From the NCBI RefSeq assembly GCF_954871325.1, contig NC_088775.1:4141475-4205474 (forward strand): a stretch of 64,000 nt of DNA, in the 5' to 3' direction. The translations under genes and the position numbers were made by a program. Below are positions 32,635 through 45,000 of this stretch, piece by piece; within the stretch, counting starts at the first letter, position 1; the number at the start of each line of letters is the position of its first letter. The stretch comes from Gordionus sp. m RMFG-2023. Taxonomy: Eukaryota > Nematomorpha > Gordioida > Chordodea > Parachordodidae. Under the pieces are notes generated by a model that saw only the letters and a list, made by a program, of their open reading frames with translations, searched no databases and was not told the DNA's origin.

Positions 32635-33486
32635 TATAAATTCACAGGCAAGCTACAAATAGCGTCTCTTAACATAAATGGTATGAAAAACAAGCTGGCG
32701 GTTCTCCTAAGGATGTTAGAAGCTGAGAAAATTGACATTATTGGCATTCAGGAAACCCACTTTCCAGGGGTGAATACGGCTACTTTTAATGACTATAAAA
32801 TTTTCTGTTCGGGCACCACCTTGAATAGTTGGTCTGGGATAGCGTTCCTTATAAATAAACGGATGCAGAAATACACAATAAAATTCGTTCCGGTATCAGA
32901 TAGATGCGGACTATAATATTTGAACACGAATTTTAGGCCCATAATAATCATAAATTTTTATGTCCCTCCCAATAGGAATGAGAGATCAAGTTTCGTTAAT
33001 TCTATGATAAACACAATACACTCCCTACCGGGAAGATATAATATAATTATCTTAGGAGACTTTAACATGAAAATCGGCAAAGATGATGAATATGTAAATG
33101 GTAATGTTATTGGGCATGCTACAATACTACAACGAAATTGTGAACATAGTAAGAAACTCCTAGATTTCTGTAAAAATAATAATTTCAAGATCGAAAATAC
33201 TTTCGTTAGCCACCGTGAAAGTAACACTTACACCTTTGTAAGGGCTCGTCAAAAATCTCAAATTGACTTTTTCATTTCGAACGTTCACCGGTGGTTTGAT
33301 GATATAAAAGCACTAACAAATATTAACATATCAGATCATAGATTGCTCAGAGCAAACATTACAGTTAAAAACCTATGGAGTTATCACAGTGGAAGTAGAC
33401 AAACTTCAATCGGTCCTAATACTAATCTTTCGCGCACAAATATAACACGTAAACCCAAGAGTTATATTTTTCAAAATAAATTCTAA
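32635..33486 (+). pseudogene. LINE AP-endonuclease domain, truncated
   Basis: The reading from about 32647 starts GKLQIASLNINGMKNKL, followed by IDIIGIQETHF, INFYVPPN, IIILGDFNMKIG, SRESNTYTF-type HRESNTYTFVRARQ and INISDHRLLRANI. These are the successive motifs of exonuclease-endonuclease-phosphatase domains of APE-type LINEs; the order and spacing recall RTE elements. One in-frame TAA at 32914-32916 interrupts it. At about 33465-33486 the sequence runs straight into a family A unit through TTTTTCAAAATAAATTCTAAGG, so the reverse transcriptase half is missing here. A LINE C-terminus in the same orientation lies at 37232. Confidence 0.75.
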
Positions 33487-36020
33487 GGAATTATAAATGT
33501 CTATCCTTAGAGGTTTTTCCAAGGTGGATTAAAATATTAAAATAGGTATTGGGTGTTTTTGGTAAAAAAAATTATTATTACAAAATTTTATATTGTTATA
33601 TTAATAATATAGTTTTAAATTTACTAGGGAAATCATAAAATATCAAGTTGTAGGTGAAATATTGATCGCTTCTTTACAAAAAGGAGGTGTTTAAGGGTGT
33701 CTAATTTAATTTAAATATGGGGTGCTTTACCCCCCCCCCATTACTCCCGCGGGTTGTGAGTATAAATTTATATCTTATTATAATATACATTAATCGCTAA
33801 TCAAAATATTTATATAACTCAAATGTCAGATTATATTTCCCTCATAACTTAAAAAAAAATTGAATTAGAAACTATATTCCACCAAGTTCGACATTCTATC
33901 AAATTCATTTGGTATGGAGTCATGCACGGATCCGATCCAAGGAAAAAAAATTTACTCTACCGATCCTATTTATTTTTCTTTTATTTATCATAAGACGAAT
34001 CAGACCTTATATATCCCTCTAAGCTAACTAACTGGCTTCAAAGGACAATCTTCTTTCCAATGAGCTTTCCTAGATTTTACCTTAAATCCTTTGCTTTTCA
34101 TCTACCATTTTGTATTATATATTTATTCTAAAATTTTTTTAAGATAACCTAATTATATCGTTATCGTCATTTAAAGATCGGCAAAACCAAAATAACGTCT
34201 GCAATTTATTTTGAATTGAACGGTTTAGCTAGGTCGAATCGGGCAAAATTTAGGGAATTTTTTATGATATTATGATAAAAAAAATTTAAAAACCGTGCCA
34301 ATAAGAGTTTATTATTTTGACTCAAAGAAATAGTAAATAAATACGAAAAATAATTTACATATATTTGCAATATTATAAAACCATGTATTCACAATAATAT
34401 ATTACTTGCAAATATTTTAATACTTTCTAAATTTTTAATAAAAAATATATTTTCCATCTTACATAATGTTTAAACGTGTATATTTTTTTTAACTTTACTT
34501 TTTTATAAATAAATTAAGGGTTTAGAGATAAACAAAATTTTCCATTTTATTTTAATATTTTTGAAGTTAAGTTTATTAACTATTATTTAAAAAAAAAAAA
34601 TTTATATTCAATTCAATTTAGTTTTTAGTATCATTCGACTGCTTACCTCTGTCAAAATATTATAAAATTTAATTGCTAAGATTTAGGTAAAGTTTGTTTT
34701 GAGGATAATTTTAAAAAAATGAAATAAATTAAATATAATTTATTTAACTATTAAAATATATATGTAGCGCCAAATATAGAAAACAAAAAAAGACATAAAT
34801 AAATGAAATTCAGTATTTTTGTTTAATTTTTTTTTTCTGGTCATGGGTTACATATTTGAATATAAGATTTATTCTCTTGAAGCAAATGTTAAAACTCTGC
34901 AAAAACAAAGAGAGACTGATTAATTATTTAATTTTTAAGATAACATGTAGTATATATGTATAATTAACATATGATCTAAAATTAGGTCAAGTTTCATCAC
35001 AGTAAGAATCAATAATTTATAAATTGAGTTTTTAAATTATTTTAGGTTGGCCTACAGGCAACCCTACAAAAATAAATTGCAGTTTAGTCAATTGCAGTTT
35101 TAGTACACAACCGGCCTTTAGTAAAAAAATTTATAACTTATGTGAGAATATATAAAAATATGTTTTGGTTATGCGTTTACTTCGTAATCCATTAATTATA
35201 ACATAATGTTTAATTAATTCTTTCGATTTTAATAAAGAATAAAAAAAATACAAAATTTGGCTGATTAAGCATTTATATTATTTTTTTGAAATATTAGAAT
35301 ATTTGAATCATGCTTGCTTTTATGATAAATATATTTTAAAAAATGGAATTATATCTATTCGCTAGATGGCGCGATGTATTAAAGTTTTACATTTTTCAAA
35401 ATAACATCTAAGAAAATGTAAATTTCTATCCATGGAGGTTTTTCGGAGGTGGGTTAGAATACTAAAAAGAGGTAATGGATGTTTTTGTTTTTTTTTAAAG
35501 AAAAATTATTATAAAAAATTTTTTTTATTGTTATATTAAAAATATAGGTTTTTAACTAGGGCAATCATAAAATATAAGGTTGTAAATATTGATCGCTTCT
35601 TTACGAATATGAGGTGCAGTATTATTAAATTTCCTACTTTGGTCATCTAATTGTGGCTTAGTCAATCTTTTTATAAAAAATTGAAAAAAGTTTCAAAGTT
35701 GAGTTTCAACTTGAAGATTGATTTGAATATTTTTGGATAAATGCATAGCTACACTGTTTTATAGGTGACTAAAGTTAGACATTTTAACAACACTAATGAG
35801 GCATTTAAGGGTGCCTAATTTATTTAGCTTCTTTTAACAATACAGAAATATTTTTAGAGAAAAAAATAATAAAACTTGCGTTTTTTTTATTTGACAAAAA
35901 CTAAAGTGTGATATATCAATAACAGCTGGTTTAAATTAATTTAACTTGTTTTATTATAAGAACCTGTAAATCAAAAAAAATGGCATTCCTACTACAGCTT
36001 TCCTTCTAGATAACTGTTAG

Positions 36021-36482
36021 TAGTGTTGTTTAAAAAAACCCGATTTGGGTCGATTTTTCAAAAAGGCCAGAAAATATAAAATGTTTCTTTATTATTCCAC
36101 TTATTAAATAGGAATAATTACAAATAATTTCTATAAATAATATATGATTATTTTTCAATATTTATTAAATATAAATTATTTTAATCGAATAATAGGTAAA
36201 AAATTATTCGACGAATAATATATTTTCCTTATTCAAATTCGATTCGAAAATTCGATTCGAAAATTCGAATCGAATAATTGTGTTATTGGTATTCGTAATA
36301 TACGAATCGAATATCGATTAACAAATAATTCGTTTTAGGTATATGTAAACATTGCGATTTAGCATAGATTCCCAGCATTTCTCCCAGCTATGAGCAAATG
36401 GTTTGCATAATGTTATTTTGGTTATAATCCTAATCCCGCCATTTTTTTAAACCGACTCGAATCGGGCGTTTTAACAAGATGA
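36021..36482. mobile_element. hAT-type MITE, copy 1
   Basis: 462 bp between ACTGTTAG (36013-36020) and ACTGCTAG (36483-36490). Termini are TAGTGTTGTT and, at the other end, the complement of a TTGTTAAAACGCCCGATTCG sequence; the inner ends share CGATT(T/C)GGGTCG-like motifs. The interior has clustered ATTCGAATCGAAT palindromes (36228-36320). Family A relatives without it (46200, 53873) show the empty site CTGCTAGTA. Confidence 0.75.
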
Positions 36483-36514
36483 ACTGCTAGGGTCTTTTTC
36501 TAATTTATTAACAT

Positions 36515-36576
36515 TTCTCTTCTCTTCTCTTCTCTTCTCTTCTCTTCTCTTCTCTTCTCTTCTCTTCTCTTCTCTA
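36515..36576 (+). repeat. (TTCTC)n microsatellite, short allele
   Basis: About 12 pentamers following ATTAACA. The duplicate locus at 41983-42105 has about twice as many. Confidence 0.9.
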
Positions 36577-37231
36577 CTGCCAATAAGAGTTAATATTTTA
36601 ATTCAAAAAAAAATTATTTAAAAAAATATACTCTAAATACGCCATCTTGTGGAATTTTATTTATTTATTCTTTATAATTATCTTATTTTATTTTTTAAAA
36701 ATAAATTACATATATTTTCAATATTATATAACTATGTATTCACAATAATATATTACTTGCAAATATTTTAATACTTTTCCCAATTTTTAATAAGAAAATA
36801 TAACATCTTTTATAATGTTTAAACGTGTTTTTTTTTACAACTTATTATTTTATTATATAATTAATAAGGGTATAGAGAAAAATAAATCCATAAGACCGAG
36901 GTTATTTTTATCCATAAAAAATAAGTGCTATAGAAATAGACTTAGCAAATTTTTCAAAATATAGAATTTTAAAAAATATTATGGTTTGTCAAGTGATTGA
37001 TTTTATATAAACTTACAAAAACAAAAATGTCAATCTTATCCCTTTTAATTCATTATTGCTTTAATTTGAATCCTTTTTAATTATATCCTTTTTGAAAATT
37101 ATATTATTTAGTTTATGAATAGAGTACTAAGTTTATTTTTAATTAGATTTGCTTATCCCATTAGGGAGATTCGGAATATTTAAAAAAATATAATTTAATA
37201 ATTTTTAAAAACGATGAAAAAAAATGAATAG

Positions 37232-37504
37232 AGTTTAAGTTTATATAGGAAAATCGAAATATTAGGGCACATTCTCAGACAAACCCCAAACAACCTAGTA
37301 TATCAAGCCCTTTTTATTACCCCTTTAGAAGAATTATCTCTCAAACCTTTCCTATCCTACAAAAATAGTTGGTTTGGTAGAATAATTCGATCATTATCGG
37401 ACATAGATCTATCTTGGGAATTCATAAAACGTGCTTCGTTAGATAGGAAAACTTACAAAATCGTTTTAAGACTTATTTACGAACACTTGACGAATAACTG
37501 CTGA
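37232..37504 (+). pseudogene. C-terminal end of a LINE reverse transcriptase ORF
   Basis: An open reading ending at TGA 37502-37504 gives KIEILGHILRQTPNNLVYQA, PLEELSLKPFLSYKN, SWFGRIIRSL and DRKTYKIVLRLIYEHLTNN. L-G-H-I-x-R followed by a basic, Trp-containing tail is the usual C-terminus of APE-type LINE ORF2 proteins. Everything upstream of 37232 is missing, which is typical 5' truncation. It may belong to the same family as the endonuclease piece at 32635. Confidence 0.65.
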
Positions 37505-38230
37505 GAATGTAACAAGTAAAGATGATGATTAAATTAAATTAAATTTGGTTTATTATTTAAATATATAATTCCATATATTACTTTGATATAACAATGAAAG
37601 TTGAGTAAGTAAAGTTATTTTATTACTAAAAAATACAATTTCTTATATTGCTTTGATATATATCTAAGAGTTGAAGTAATTGAATAGGGCTATAGTAAAT
37701 GAAGGCAGATTAAATTAGTGCACATTGTAAGATAATTTCTAATAGATTACATTACATTATGAGATTTAAGGTCAAATAGATTAAATAGATAGATATTTTT
37801 AACTAAATAATTATAAAAATTAAATATAATTATATTTTCTAACTAAATAATTGGGAACAAATCGTAAATAAACTAAATAAAATTTAATAATCATAATAAT
37901 AATAAAAATTAAGACTAACTATAAAAAAATAATGTTAGATAATTAACTAATGACTAATAATTTGTATTGGATGATACAGTACTACTATTTTTTTCCTTTT
38001 AAATATGCTCATAATCTTATTCACTATGCTATTATTATTATTATTGGATTGGGTGAGTTCCACTCCTCTTAATAATTATATCTGGGTTACAAGGTTTGTT
38101 GGTATCCTTGAGGAAAAAAATCGGCATAATTATTATGGAGGATAGGGCCTCTATAGTAATTCACGTTCGCTCATTTTGGGCAGGTCCATGACCAACGTGC
38201 TAGATAAGATAAGATAAGATAAGATTAGAT
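37505..38230 (+). mobile_element. LINE 3' untranslated region and (GATAA)n tail
   Basis: AT-rich 3' sequence with a more complex stretch at 38050-38200 (GGGTGAGTTCCACTCC, CACGTTCGCTCATTTTGGGC, GACCAACGTGC). It ends in AGATAAGATAAGATAAGAT at 38202-38230. A short tandem tail like this is characteristic of several APE-type LINE clades. No target-site duplication was found. Confidence 0.5.
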
Positions 38231-38960
38231 AAAAAAAATAGCTAGATTTTAAAAAAAAATGGTGTTGTTTTTTTTCTTTTTTCAATTTTTTTTGTTGTTT
38301 TTGTGAATATTTTTTTTCAAAAATTTTAGGAAAGTAATAAGAAAGAAAGGAAAATTAAAATATGAGTTATTGCTTAAATCGGGTATATTATTTTTTTTGT
38401 TATTTTTTTTATGTTTTTTTAAATGTTTTTTTTAATGTTATTTTAAATTAATATAGTATTATTTGGTGATAATTTTTTAAAATAATGTAGCATATTTTTA
38501 TTATATCGAAATATAGTATTAAATGAGTCGATTTTATTCATTAAATTGAAATATAGTCTTAAAATCTAAGCAATTTTAGGAAAATTAGCATAAAATCTTA
38601 AATTTTGTATTTATTAGGGGTAAAATAGACCCCATCTTTAAAGTTTAAGTGATTATTTTAACCTTTTTTGGGAAGGGTTAATTCGAAATAAATTGAAATA
38701 TATTATTGTAATTTATACAAAATAAAAATATCGAAATATAATAATAAACGAGTCAATTTTATTCATTAAATTGAAATATTGTATTAATACAGATGATTAT
38801 TAAATTCATAAGAAATTCTCCAAATATTAAAATAAAAAATTTTAGGAAAGTAATGAAAGAAAGAAAAGAAATATAACTTAAAGTAATAAGAAAGAAAGAA
38901 AAGAAAGATTTTATTAAATTCTTAAGAAATTCTCCAAATATTAAAATTTTTATATAAAGC
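38231..38960. repeat. locally duplicated AT-rich block
   Basis: Blocks recur once within the stretch: TTTTAGGAAAGTAAT(A)AGAAAGAAAG at about 38325-38350 and 38839-38900, and TTTATTCATTAAATTGAAATAT at 38535 and 38757. No coding capacity. Confidence 0.5.
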
Positions 38961-39051
38961 TAAAATATTTAATCAAAATATTTGAATATTTGAATCATAC
39001 TGTTTTTATGATACATTTATATTTTAAAAAATGCAATTATATCTAATCGCA

Positions 39052-39859
39052 AGATGGCGCGATATATTATATTTTTAAAAATAAACATTAAGGAAATATA
39101 AATGTATATCCTTGATAATTTTTCGGAGGTGGGTTAGAATATTAAAAAGTGGTAATGGGTGTTTTTGGTTAAAAAAATATTATAATTATAAAATTTTTAT
39201 TATTTATTATATTAAAAATATAGTTTCAAAGTAACTTGGGCACAATCATAAAATATTAGGTTGTAGAAATATTGATCGATTCTTTACAAAAAGGGGGTGT
39301 TTAAGGGTGCCTAATTAAATTTAAATATATATATAATTCATGGGGTGCTTCACTCCACCCCCATTCATCCTTTGGCGGGCCCTTCCGCGAATTTGTGAGT
39401 ATAAATTTATATCTTTTATTATAATATACATTAATAGCTAATCAAAATATTTATATAACACAAATGCCAGATTACTATTCCTCTCATAACTAATATTTTT
39501 TTCAAAAGATTGAATTGGAAACTATATTCCACCAAGTTCGACATTCTATCAATCTTCTTTCCAAGGAGCTTTCCTAGATTTTACCTTCTATCCTTTGTTT
39601 TTTATCTACCATTTTATATTATATATTTATTCTAAAATTTTTTAAAACAGCCCGTTATTGTTATTTAAAAATCTGCAAATCCTGGAACAGGATAGAATAA
39701 CGTCTGTAATTTTCTTTAATTGAACGATCTAGCCAGGTCGAATCGAGCAAAATTTAGGGAATTTTTTATAATATTATAATAAAAAAATTTAAAAACCGTG
39801 TGAATAAGAGTAGTATTATTTTGGCTATAAAAAAAGTAAATATTCTAAATACGCCACCT
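39052..39859. promoter_or_regulatory. convergent pair of CTCF-like motifs (example unit)
   Basis: AGATGGCGC on the plus strand at 39052-39060 and the complement of AGGTGGCG at 39852-39859 bracket the unit's conserved 800-bp block. Both share AG(A/G)TGGCG and fit most positions of CCASYAGRKGGCRS. The same pairing occurs in other units. Binding is inference only. Confidence 0.3.
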
Positions 39860-41495
39860 CGTGGATTTTTATATATTTATATTTTAAAAATATTCATATA
39901 TTTAAAAATAATTTACATATATTTGCAATATTATATAGCCATGTATTCACAATAACATATTACTTGCAAATATTTTAATACTTTCTAAATTTTTAATATA
40001 ACATATATTTTCCATCTTATATAATGTTTAAACGTGTATATTTTTTTTAACTTTATTTTTTTTATAATAAATTAGGGTATAAGTGATAAATAAAAATTTC
40101 CATTTTTTTTAAATATTTTTGAAGTTAAGTTTATTAACTATTATTTAAAAAAAAAATTTTTATATTCAATTCAATTTAGTTTTTAGTATCATTCGACTGC
40201 TTACCTCTGTCAAAATATTATAAAATTTAATTGCTAAGATTTAGGTAAAGTTTGTTTTGAGGATAATTTTAAAAAAATGAAATAAATTAAATATAATTTA
40301 TTTAACTATTAAAATATATATGTAGCGCCAAATATAGAAAACAAAAAAAGACATAAATAAATGAAATTTAGTATTTTTGTTTAATTTTTTTTTCTGGTCA
40401 TGGGTTACATATTTGAATATAAGATTTATTCTCTTGAAGCAAATGTTAAAACTCTGCAAAAACAAAGAGAGACTGATTAATTATTTAATTTTTAAGATAA
40501 CATGTAGTATATATGTATAATTAACATATGATCCAAAAATTAGGTCAAGTTTCATCACAGTAAGAATCAATAATTTATAAATTGAGTTTTTAAATTATTT
40601 TAGGTTGGCCTACAGGCAACCCTACAAAAATAAATTGCAGTTTAGTCAATTGCAGTTTTAGTACACAACCGGCGTTTATTTAAAAAAATTTATAAATTAT
40701 GTGAGAATATATAAAAATGTATTTTAGTTATGCGTTTACTTCGTAACCAATTAATTATAACATAATGTTTAATTAATTGTTTCGATTTTAATAAAGAATA
40801 AAAAAAATACATGGCTGATTAAGCAGTTATATTATTTATTTAAAATATTAGAATATTTGAATCATGCTTGCTTTTATGATATATTTATTTTAAAAAATGG
40901 AATTATATCTATTCGCTAGATGGCGCGATGTATTAAAGTTTTACATTTTTCACTATAACATCTAAGAAAATGTAAATTTCTATCCTTGGAGGTTTTTCGG
41001 AGGTGGGTTAGAATACTAAAAAGAGGTGATGGATGTTTTTGTTTTTTTTAAAGAAAAATTATTATTATAAAAAATTTTTTTATTGTTATATTAAAAATAT
41101 AGGTTTTTAACTAGGGCAATCATAAAATATAAGGTTGTAAATATTGATCGCTTCTTTACGAATACGAGGTGTAGTATTATTAAATTATCTACTTTCATCA
41201 TCTATATTTTAGCTTAATAGAGCTTTTATTAAAATATTGAATAAAGTCTCAAAGTTGAGTCTCAACTTGAAGATTAATTTGAATATTTTTGGATAAATAC
41301 ATAGCTAAACTGTTTTATAGGTGACTTATTTTATATTTTTGAAAGTTTAATTTACTTAAAATAAGACAAAAAACTAAAGTGTGATATATCAATAACAGCT
41401 GGTTTAAATTAATTTAACTTGTTTTTTTTATAAGAACCTGTAAATCATAAAAATGGCATTCCTATTCTACAGCTTTCCCTCTAGATAACTGCTAG

Positions 41496-41951
41496 TAGTG
41501 TTGTTAAAAAAAACCGATTTGAGTCGATTTTTCAAAAAGGCCAGAAAATATAAAATGCTTCTTTATTATTCCACTTATTAAATAGGAATAATTACAAATA
41601 ATTCCTACAAATAATATATGATTATTTTTCAATATTTATTAAATATAAATTATTTTAATCGAATGATAGGTAAAAAATTATTCGACGAATAATATATTTT
41701 CCTTATTTCGATTCGAATTTTCGAATCGAATAATTGTGTTATTGGTATTCGTAAAATACGAATCGAATCAAATTAATATCGAATAACAAATAATTTGTTT
41801 TTTAGGTATATGTAAACATTGCGATTTGGCATAGATTCCAAGAATTTTTCCCAGCTATGATCAAAATAGGCTTGCATAATGTTATTTTGGTTATAATCCT
41901 AATCATGCCATTTTTTTTTAAACCGACCCGATGGGCGTTTTAACAACACGA
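41496..41951. mobile_element. hAT-type MITE, copy 2
   Basis: 456 bp, TAGTGTTGTTAAAA at the left and TTTTAACAACACGA at the right, flanked by identical ACTGCTAG at 41488-41495 and 41952-41959. The interior is nearly identical to 36021-36482. Because both copies share the target site, they are one insertion that was duplicated with its host repeat. Confidence 0.85.
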
Positions 41952-41982
41952 ACTGCTAGGGTCTTTTTCTAATTTATTAACA

Positions 41983-42105
41983 TTTCTCTTCTCTTCTCTT
42001 CTCTTCTCTTCTCTTCTCTTCTCTTCTCTTCTCTTCTCTTCTCTTCTCTTCTCTTCTCTTCTCTTCTCTTCTCTTCTCTTCTCTTCTCTTCTCTTCTCTT
42101 CTCTC
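41983..42105 (+). repeat. (TTCTC)n microsatellite, long allele
   Basis: About 24 pure pentamers, twice the length at the duplicate locus 36515-36576. Confidence 0.95.
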
Positions 42106-42430
42106 TACTACCAATTAGAGTTTAATTTTTTGATTCAAAAAAAAATATTAAAAAAATATACTCTAAATACGCCATCTTGTGGAACTTTATTTATTCATTT
42201 TTTATAAATCTTTTATTTTATTTTATAAAAATAAATTATATATATTTGCAATATTATAAAACTATGTATTCGCAATAATATATTACTTGCAAATATTTTA
42301 ATACTCCCCCAATTTTTCAATTTTTAATAAAAAAATATTCCATCTTTTATAATGTTTTTTATGGTGTATTTTTTTTTACGACTTATTATTTTATTATATA
42401 TTTAATAAGGGTATAGGGAAAAATAAATCC

Positions 42431-43613
42431 ATGTTTCTCAAAATATTTTTGATATAGTTTATTAACTATTATTAAAAAAAAATTTTTTTTTGTTAAATTC
42501 AATTTAATTTTCAATCTCGCTAGGCTGCTCCCCTCTGTCAAAATATTATTAATTTAATTGCTAAGATTTAGGTAAAGTTTGTTTTGAAGATAATTGTTAA
42601 TATAATTTTAAAAAATTAAATAAATCTAATATAATAATTTTATTTAATTATTAATATAATATTTATGTAGCGCCAAATATATAAAACAAAAAAAATACAT
42701 AAATAAATTAAATTCACTATTTTTGCTTAATTTTATATTTGAATTTTTTTTTTTTTTAAAAATGAAATATATTAAATAAATAAATGGTTAAAGGATAGAT
42801 TATAAAATTGTTAAATTAGGAATATTTATTTTTAAGAGTTGCACGTAAAAGATATCTTCAACATCTTCCTTTTAAGCCTGAGTTCAAAAATATTTAAATT
42901 TAAAAATATAAATAAAAAACATTTTAATTTTTAGTATATAGTTAAATTTAATACTTATTATCTTGTCCTGATCCCAGAAAAATTTCTAATTTATCGTTTA
43001 TTAAGAAAAAAAGTGATTTTTCGAATAGTAAATCTCAAAATTTGAATATTTTATTTCGGGGATATATTCATAGGAATTATTTTTTTCTGCAATTTTCTAA
43101 AGAAAAAATAAAATATTTTTTAGGATGCAAAAATTGGGGAATTATTTCCAGGGAATTTATTATTTTTCCTGACGATATTTTTCCAAGGGAATTATTTTAT
43201 TCGAGACGCATAATTGTATCTTAAAAAAATTATTAAATTTAGCAAAATAAAAACCACCCAAAACTGACCGAAAGCTTATTTTTGTTGTCATAGAAAATCG
43301 CAATTCACATCTCCCAAAAAATAGAGCATGCCTTTGCTGGATGAGCTCTATTCCTTACTAAGGACCAGGGTTTAGGTTCAGCAAAAATCTTCAAATGATC
43401 ATCTTTGAAGATCAAAAAAATTGAATTTTTTTTAAAAAATATCAGCTTACTTACTTATAAAAGTTTTAACAAAATTAATTTGGAATATTAAGTAATATTT
43501 TCAATCAAAAATCTATCTAGATTAAAATTTGAAGATTCATTCTCTTTAAGCAAATGTTAAAACTCTGCCATAACAAAAGAAGGACTTTGATTATTTTTTC
43601 TATTTTTAAGATA
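42431..43613 (+). repeat. family A macrorepeat, unit 6 (second part)
   Basis: Continues with the TTTTTAAAAATGAAATATATT block, the TTCAACATCTTCC region, a GGGGAATTATTTCC patch (43135-43200), the CTGGATGAGCTC core with ACTAAGGACCAGGG (43340-43372) and the AATGATCATCTTTGAAGATC palindrome (43395-43414). It matches 19748-20640. Confidence 0.6.
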
Positions 43614-45000
43614 AGGCAACCCTACAAAAATAAATTGCAGTTTAAGTCAATAGAGCAGTTTTTATACATGTTAAATATGTAAAAAAATAAAATGAATAAT
43701 GTCACCTTTAAAATTTTATAACCAAAAAATTTACTTTCGTACTTTTCTTTTTCTATATCTAAAAACTTTAAATTAAATTCTTTAACCTTAAAATAAATCT
43801 TAATTTTTATAAAATTCTTATTTTGTATATATGTAAATAATTATATAAAGAATAATATATAATATAGAATTAAAATTGTATTTAATATATAAAATTTATT
43901 AAAATAAAATATTATAGAATTAAAATTGTAAAAGATATGTAAAAATTATTAAAATAAAATATTATAGAATTAAAATTTTAAAAAATATATAAAAATTATT
44001 AAAATAAAATATTATATAATTACGACATAGTTATTTTATTTTTATTGTTTCTCACAGCCTTCAGTGTTTTATCAGAACACAACCGGCGTTTAGTAAAAGA
44101 TTATATAACTTATGGTATTTTAGTAAGGTCTACTTTGTAACCTATTAATTATAACATAATGTTTAATTAATATTTTTGATTTTGATAAAGAACAAAAAAA
44201 AAATATAAAATTTGGCTGATCATCTATAATATTTATTTAAAATATTTAAAATACACTGGTTTTTTATGATAGATTTATATTTATAATAATGCAATATATC
44301 TATTCGCTAGATGGCGCGATGTATTGAAAAATTATATTTTTCATAATAAATTCTAAGGAAATATAAATGTCTGTCTTTAGAAGTTTTTCGGAGGTGAGTT
44401 ATAAAATTAAAAAGAGGTAATTGGTGTTTTAGTTAAAAAAAATTATTATTATATTAAAAATAGTTTTAAATTAACTAGTAGGGCAATCATAAAAAAGGTT
44501 GTAGGTTAAATATTGATCTCTTTAAAAAAATGGGGTTGTTTAACTTTAAGGGTGCCTGATTTATTTTATAATAATATGTATAATTTATGATGTGCTTCAC
44601 CCCCCTCCCCACCCATCCTCATTTGGTTGAGGCTTCCAAGGGTTTATTGAGCATAAATTTATAATCTTTTATTATAATATACATTAATCTATAATTAAAA
44701 TATCTATAAGGTCTGAATCCTTTTCCCCTCATAACTAATATTTAAAAAATAATAATTAGAAACAATATTCCGGCAAGTTCGACCTTCTTATCAAATTCAT
44801 TTGGTTCCGATCCTAATTTTTTTTTCGTTTAATGATAGTAAGTGAGATCTACCTTATATATATCCCTCAAAGCTAACTAATTGGCTTCAAAGCACAATCT
44901 TCTTTCCAAGGAGCTTTCCTAGATTTCACCTTCTATCTTTCTTTTTTTTTCTTCTACCAATTTGTATTATATATATATATATATATTGTAAATTGACAAC
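43614..45000 (+). repeat. family A macrorepeat, unit 7
   Basis: Starts AGGCAACCCTACAAAAATAA, has a local insertion that includes a 3 x 50-bp tandem (43863-44013), then CTAGATGGCGC at 44307-44317, the C-rich GCTTCACCCCCCTCC stretch (44598 on) and the CTAACTAATTGGCTTCAAAG block (44872 on). Confidence 0.6.
43863..44013 (+). repeat. 3 x 50-bp tandem repeat
   Basis: Three units beginning ATAGAATTAAAATT and ending TTATTAAAATAAAATATT (43863, 43914, 43964), with a partial fourth. Confidence 0.8.

Larger units (their letters stand above)
33487..36892 (+). repeat. family A macrorepeat, units 3 and 4
   Basis: Unit 3 begins in mid-unit at the LINE junction. Its first 850 bases resemble unit 2 (24170-25060) and the following part (34480 on) matches 40050 on. 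Unit 4 starts at AGGTTGGCCTACAGG (35044) with the CTAGATGGCGC motif at 35362-35372 and ends soon after TACGCCATCTTGTGG (36639-36653). The stretch 34.48-36.89 kb is a near-identical duplicate of 40.05-42.43 kb, including a MITE and a microsatellite. Confidence 0.7.
38961..42430 (+). repeat. family A macrorepeat, units 5 and 6 (first part)
   Basis: Unit 5 carries AAGATGGCGC (39051-39060) and ACGCCACCTCGTGG (39851-39864); its first half is like unit 1 (18.0-19.4 kb) and its second half like unit 3 (34.5-35.3 kb). Unit 6 begins at AGGTTGGCCTACAGG (40602), with CTAGATGGCGC at 40916-40926 and ACGCCATCTTGTGG at 42169-42182. Units therefore have mosaic relationships. Confidence 0.7.
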
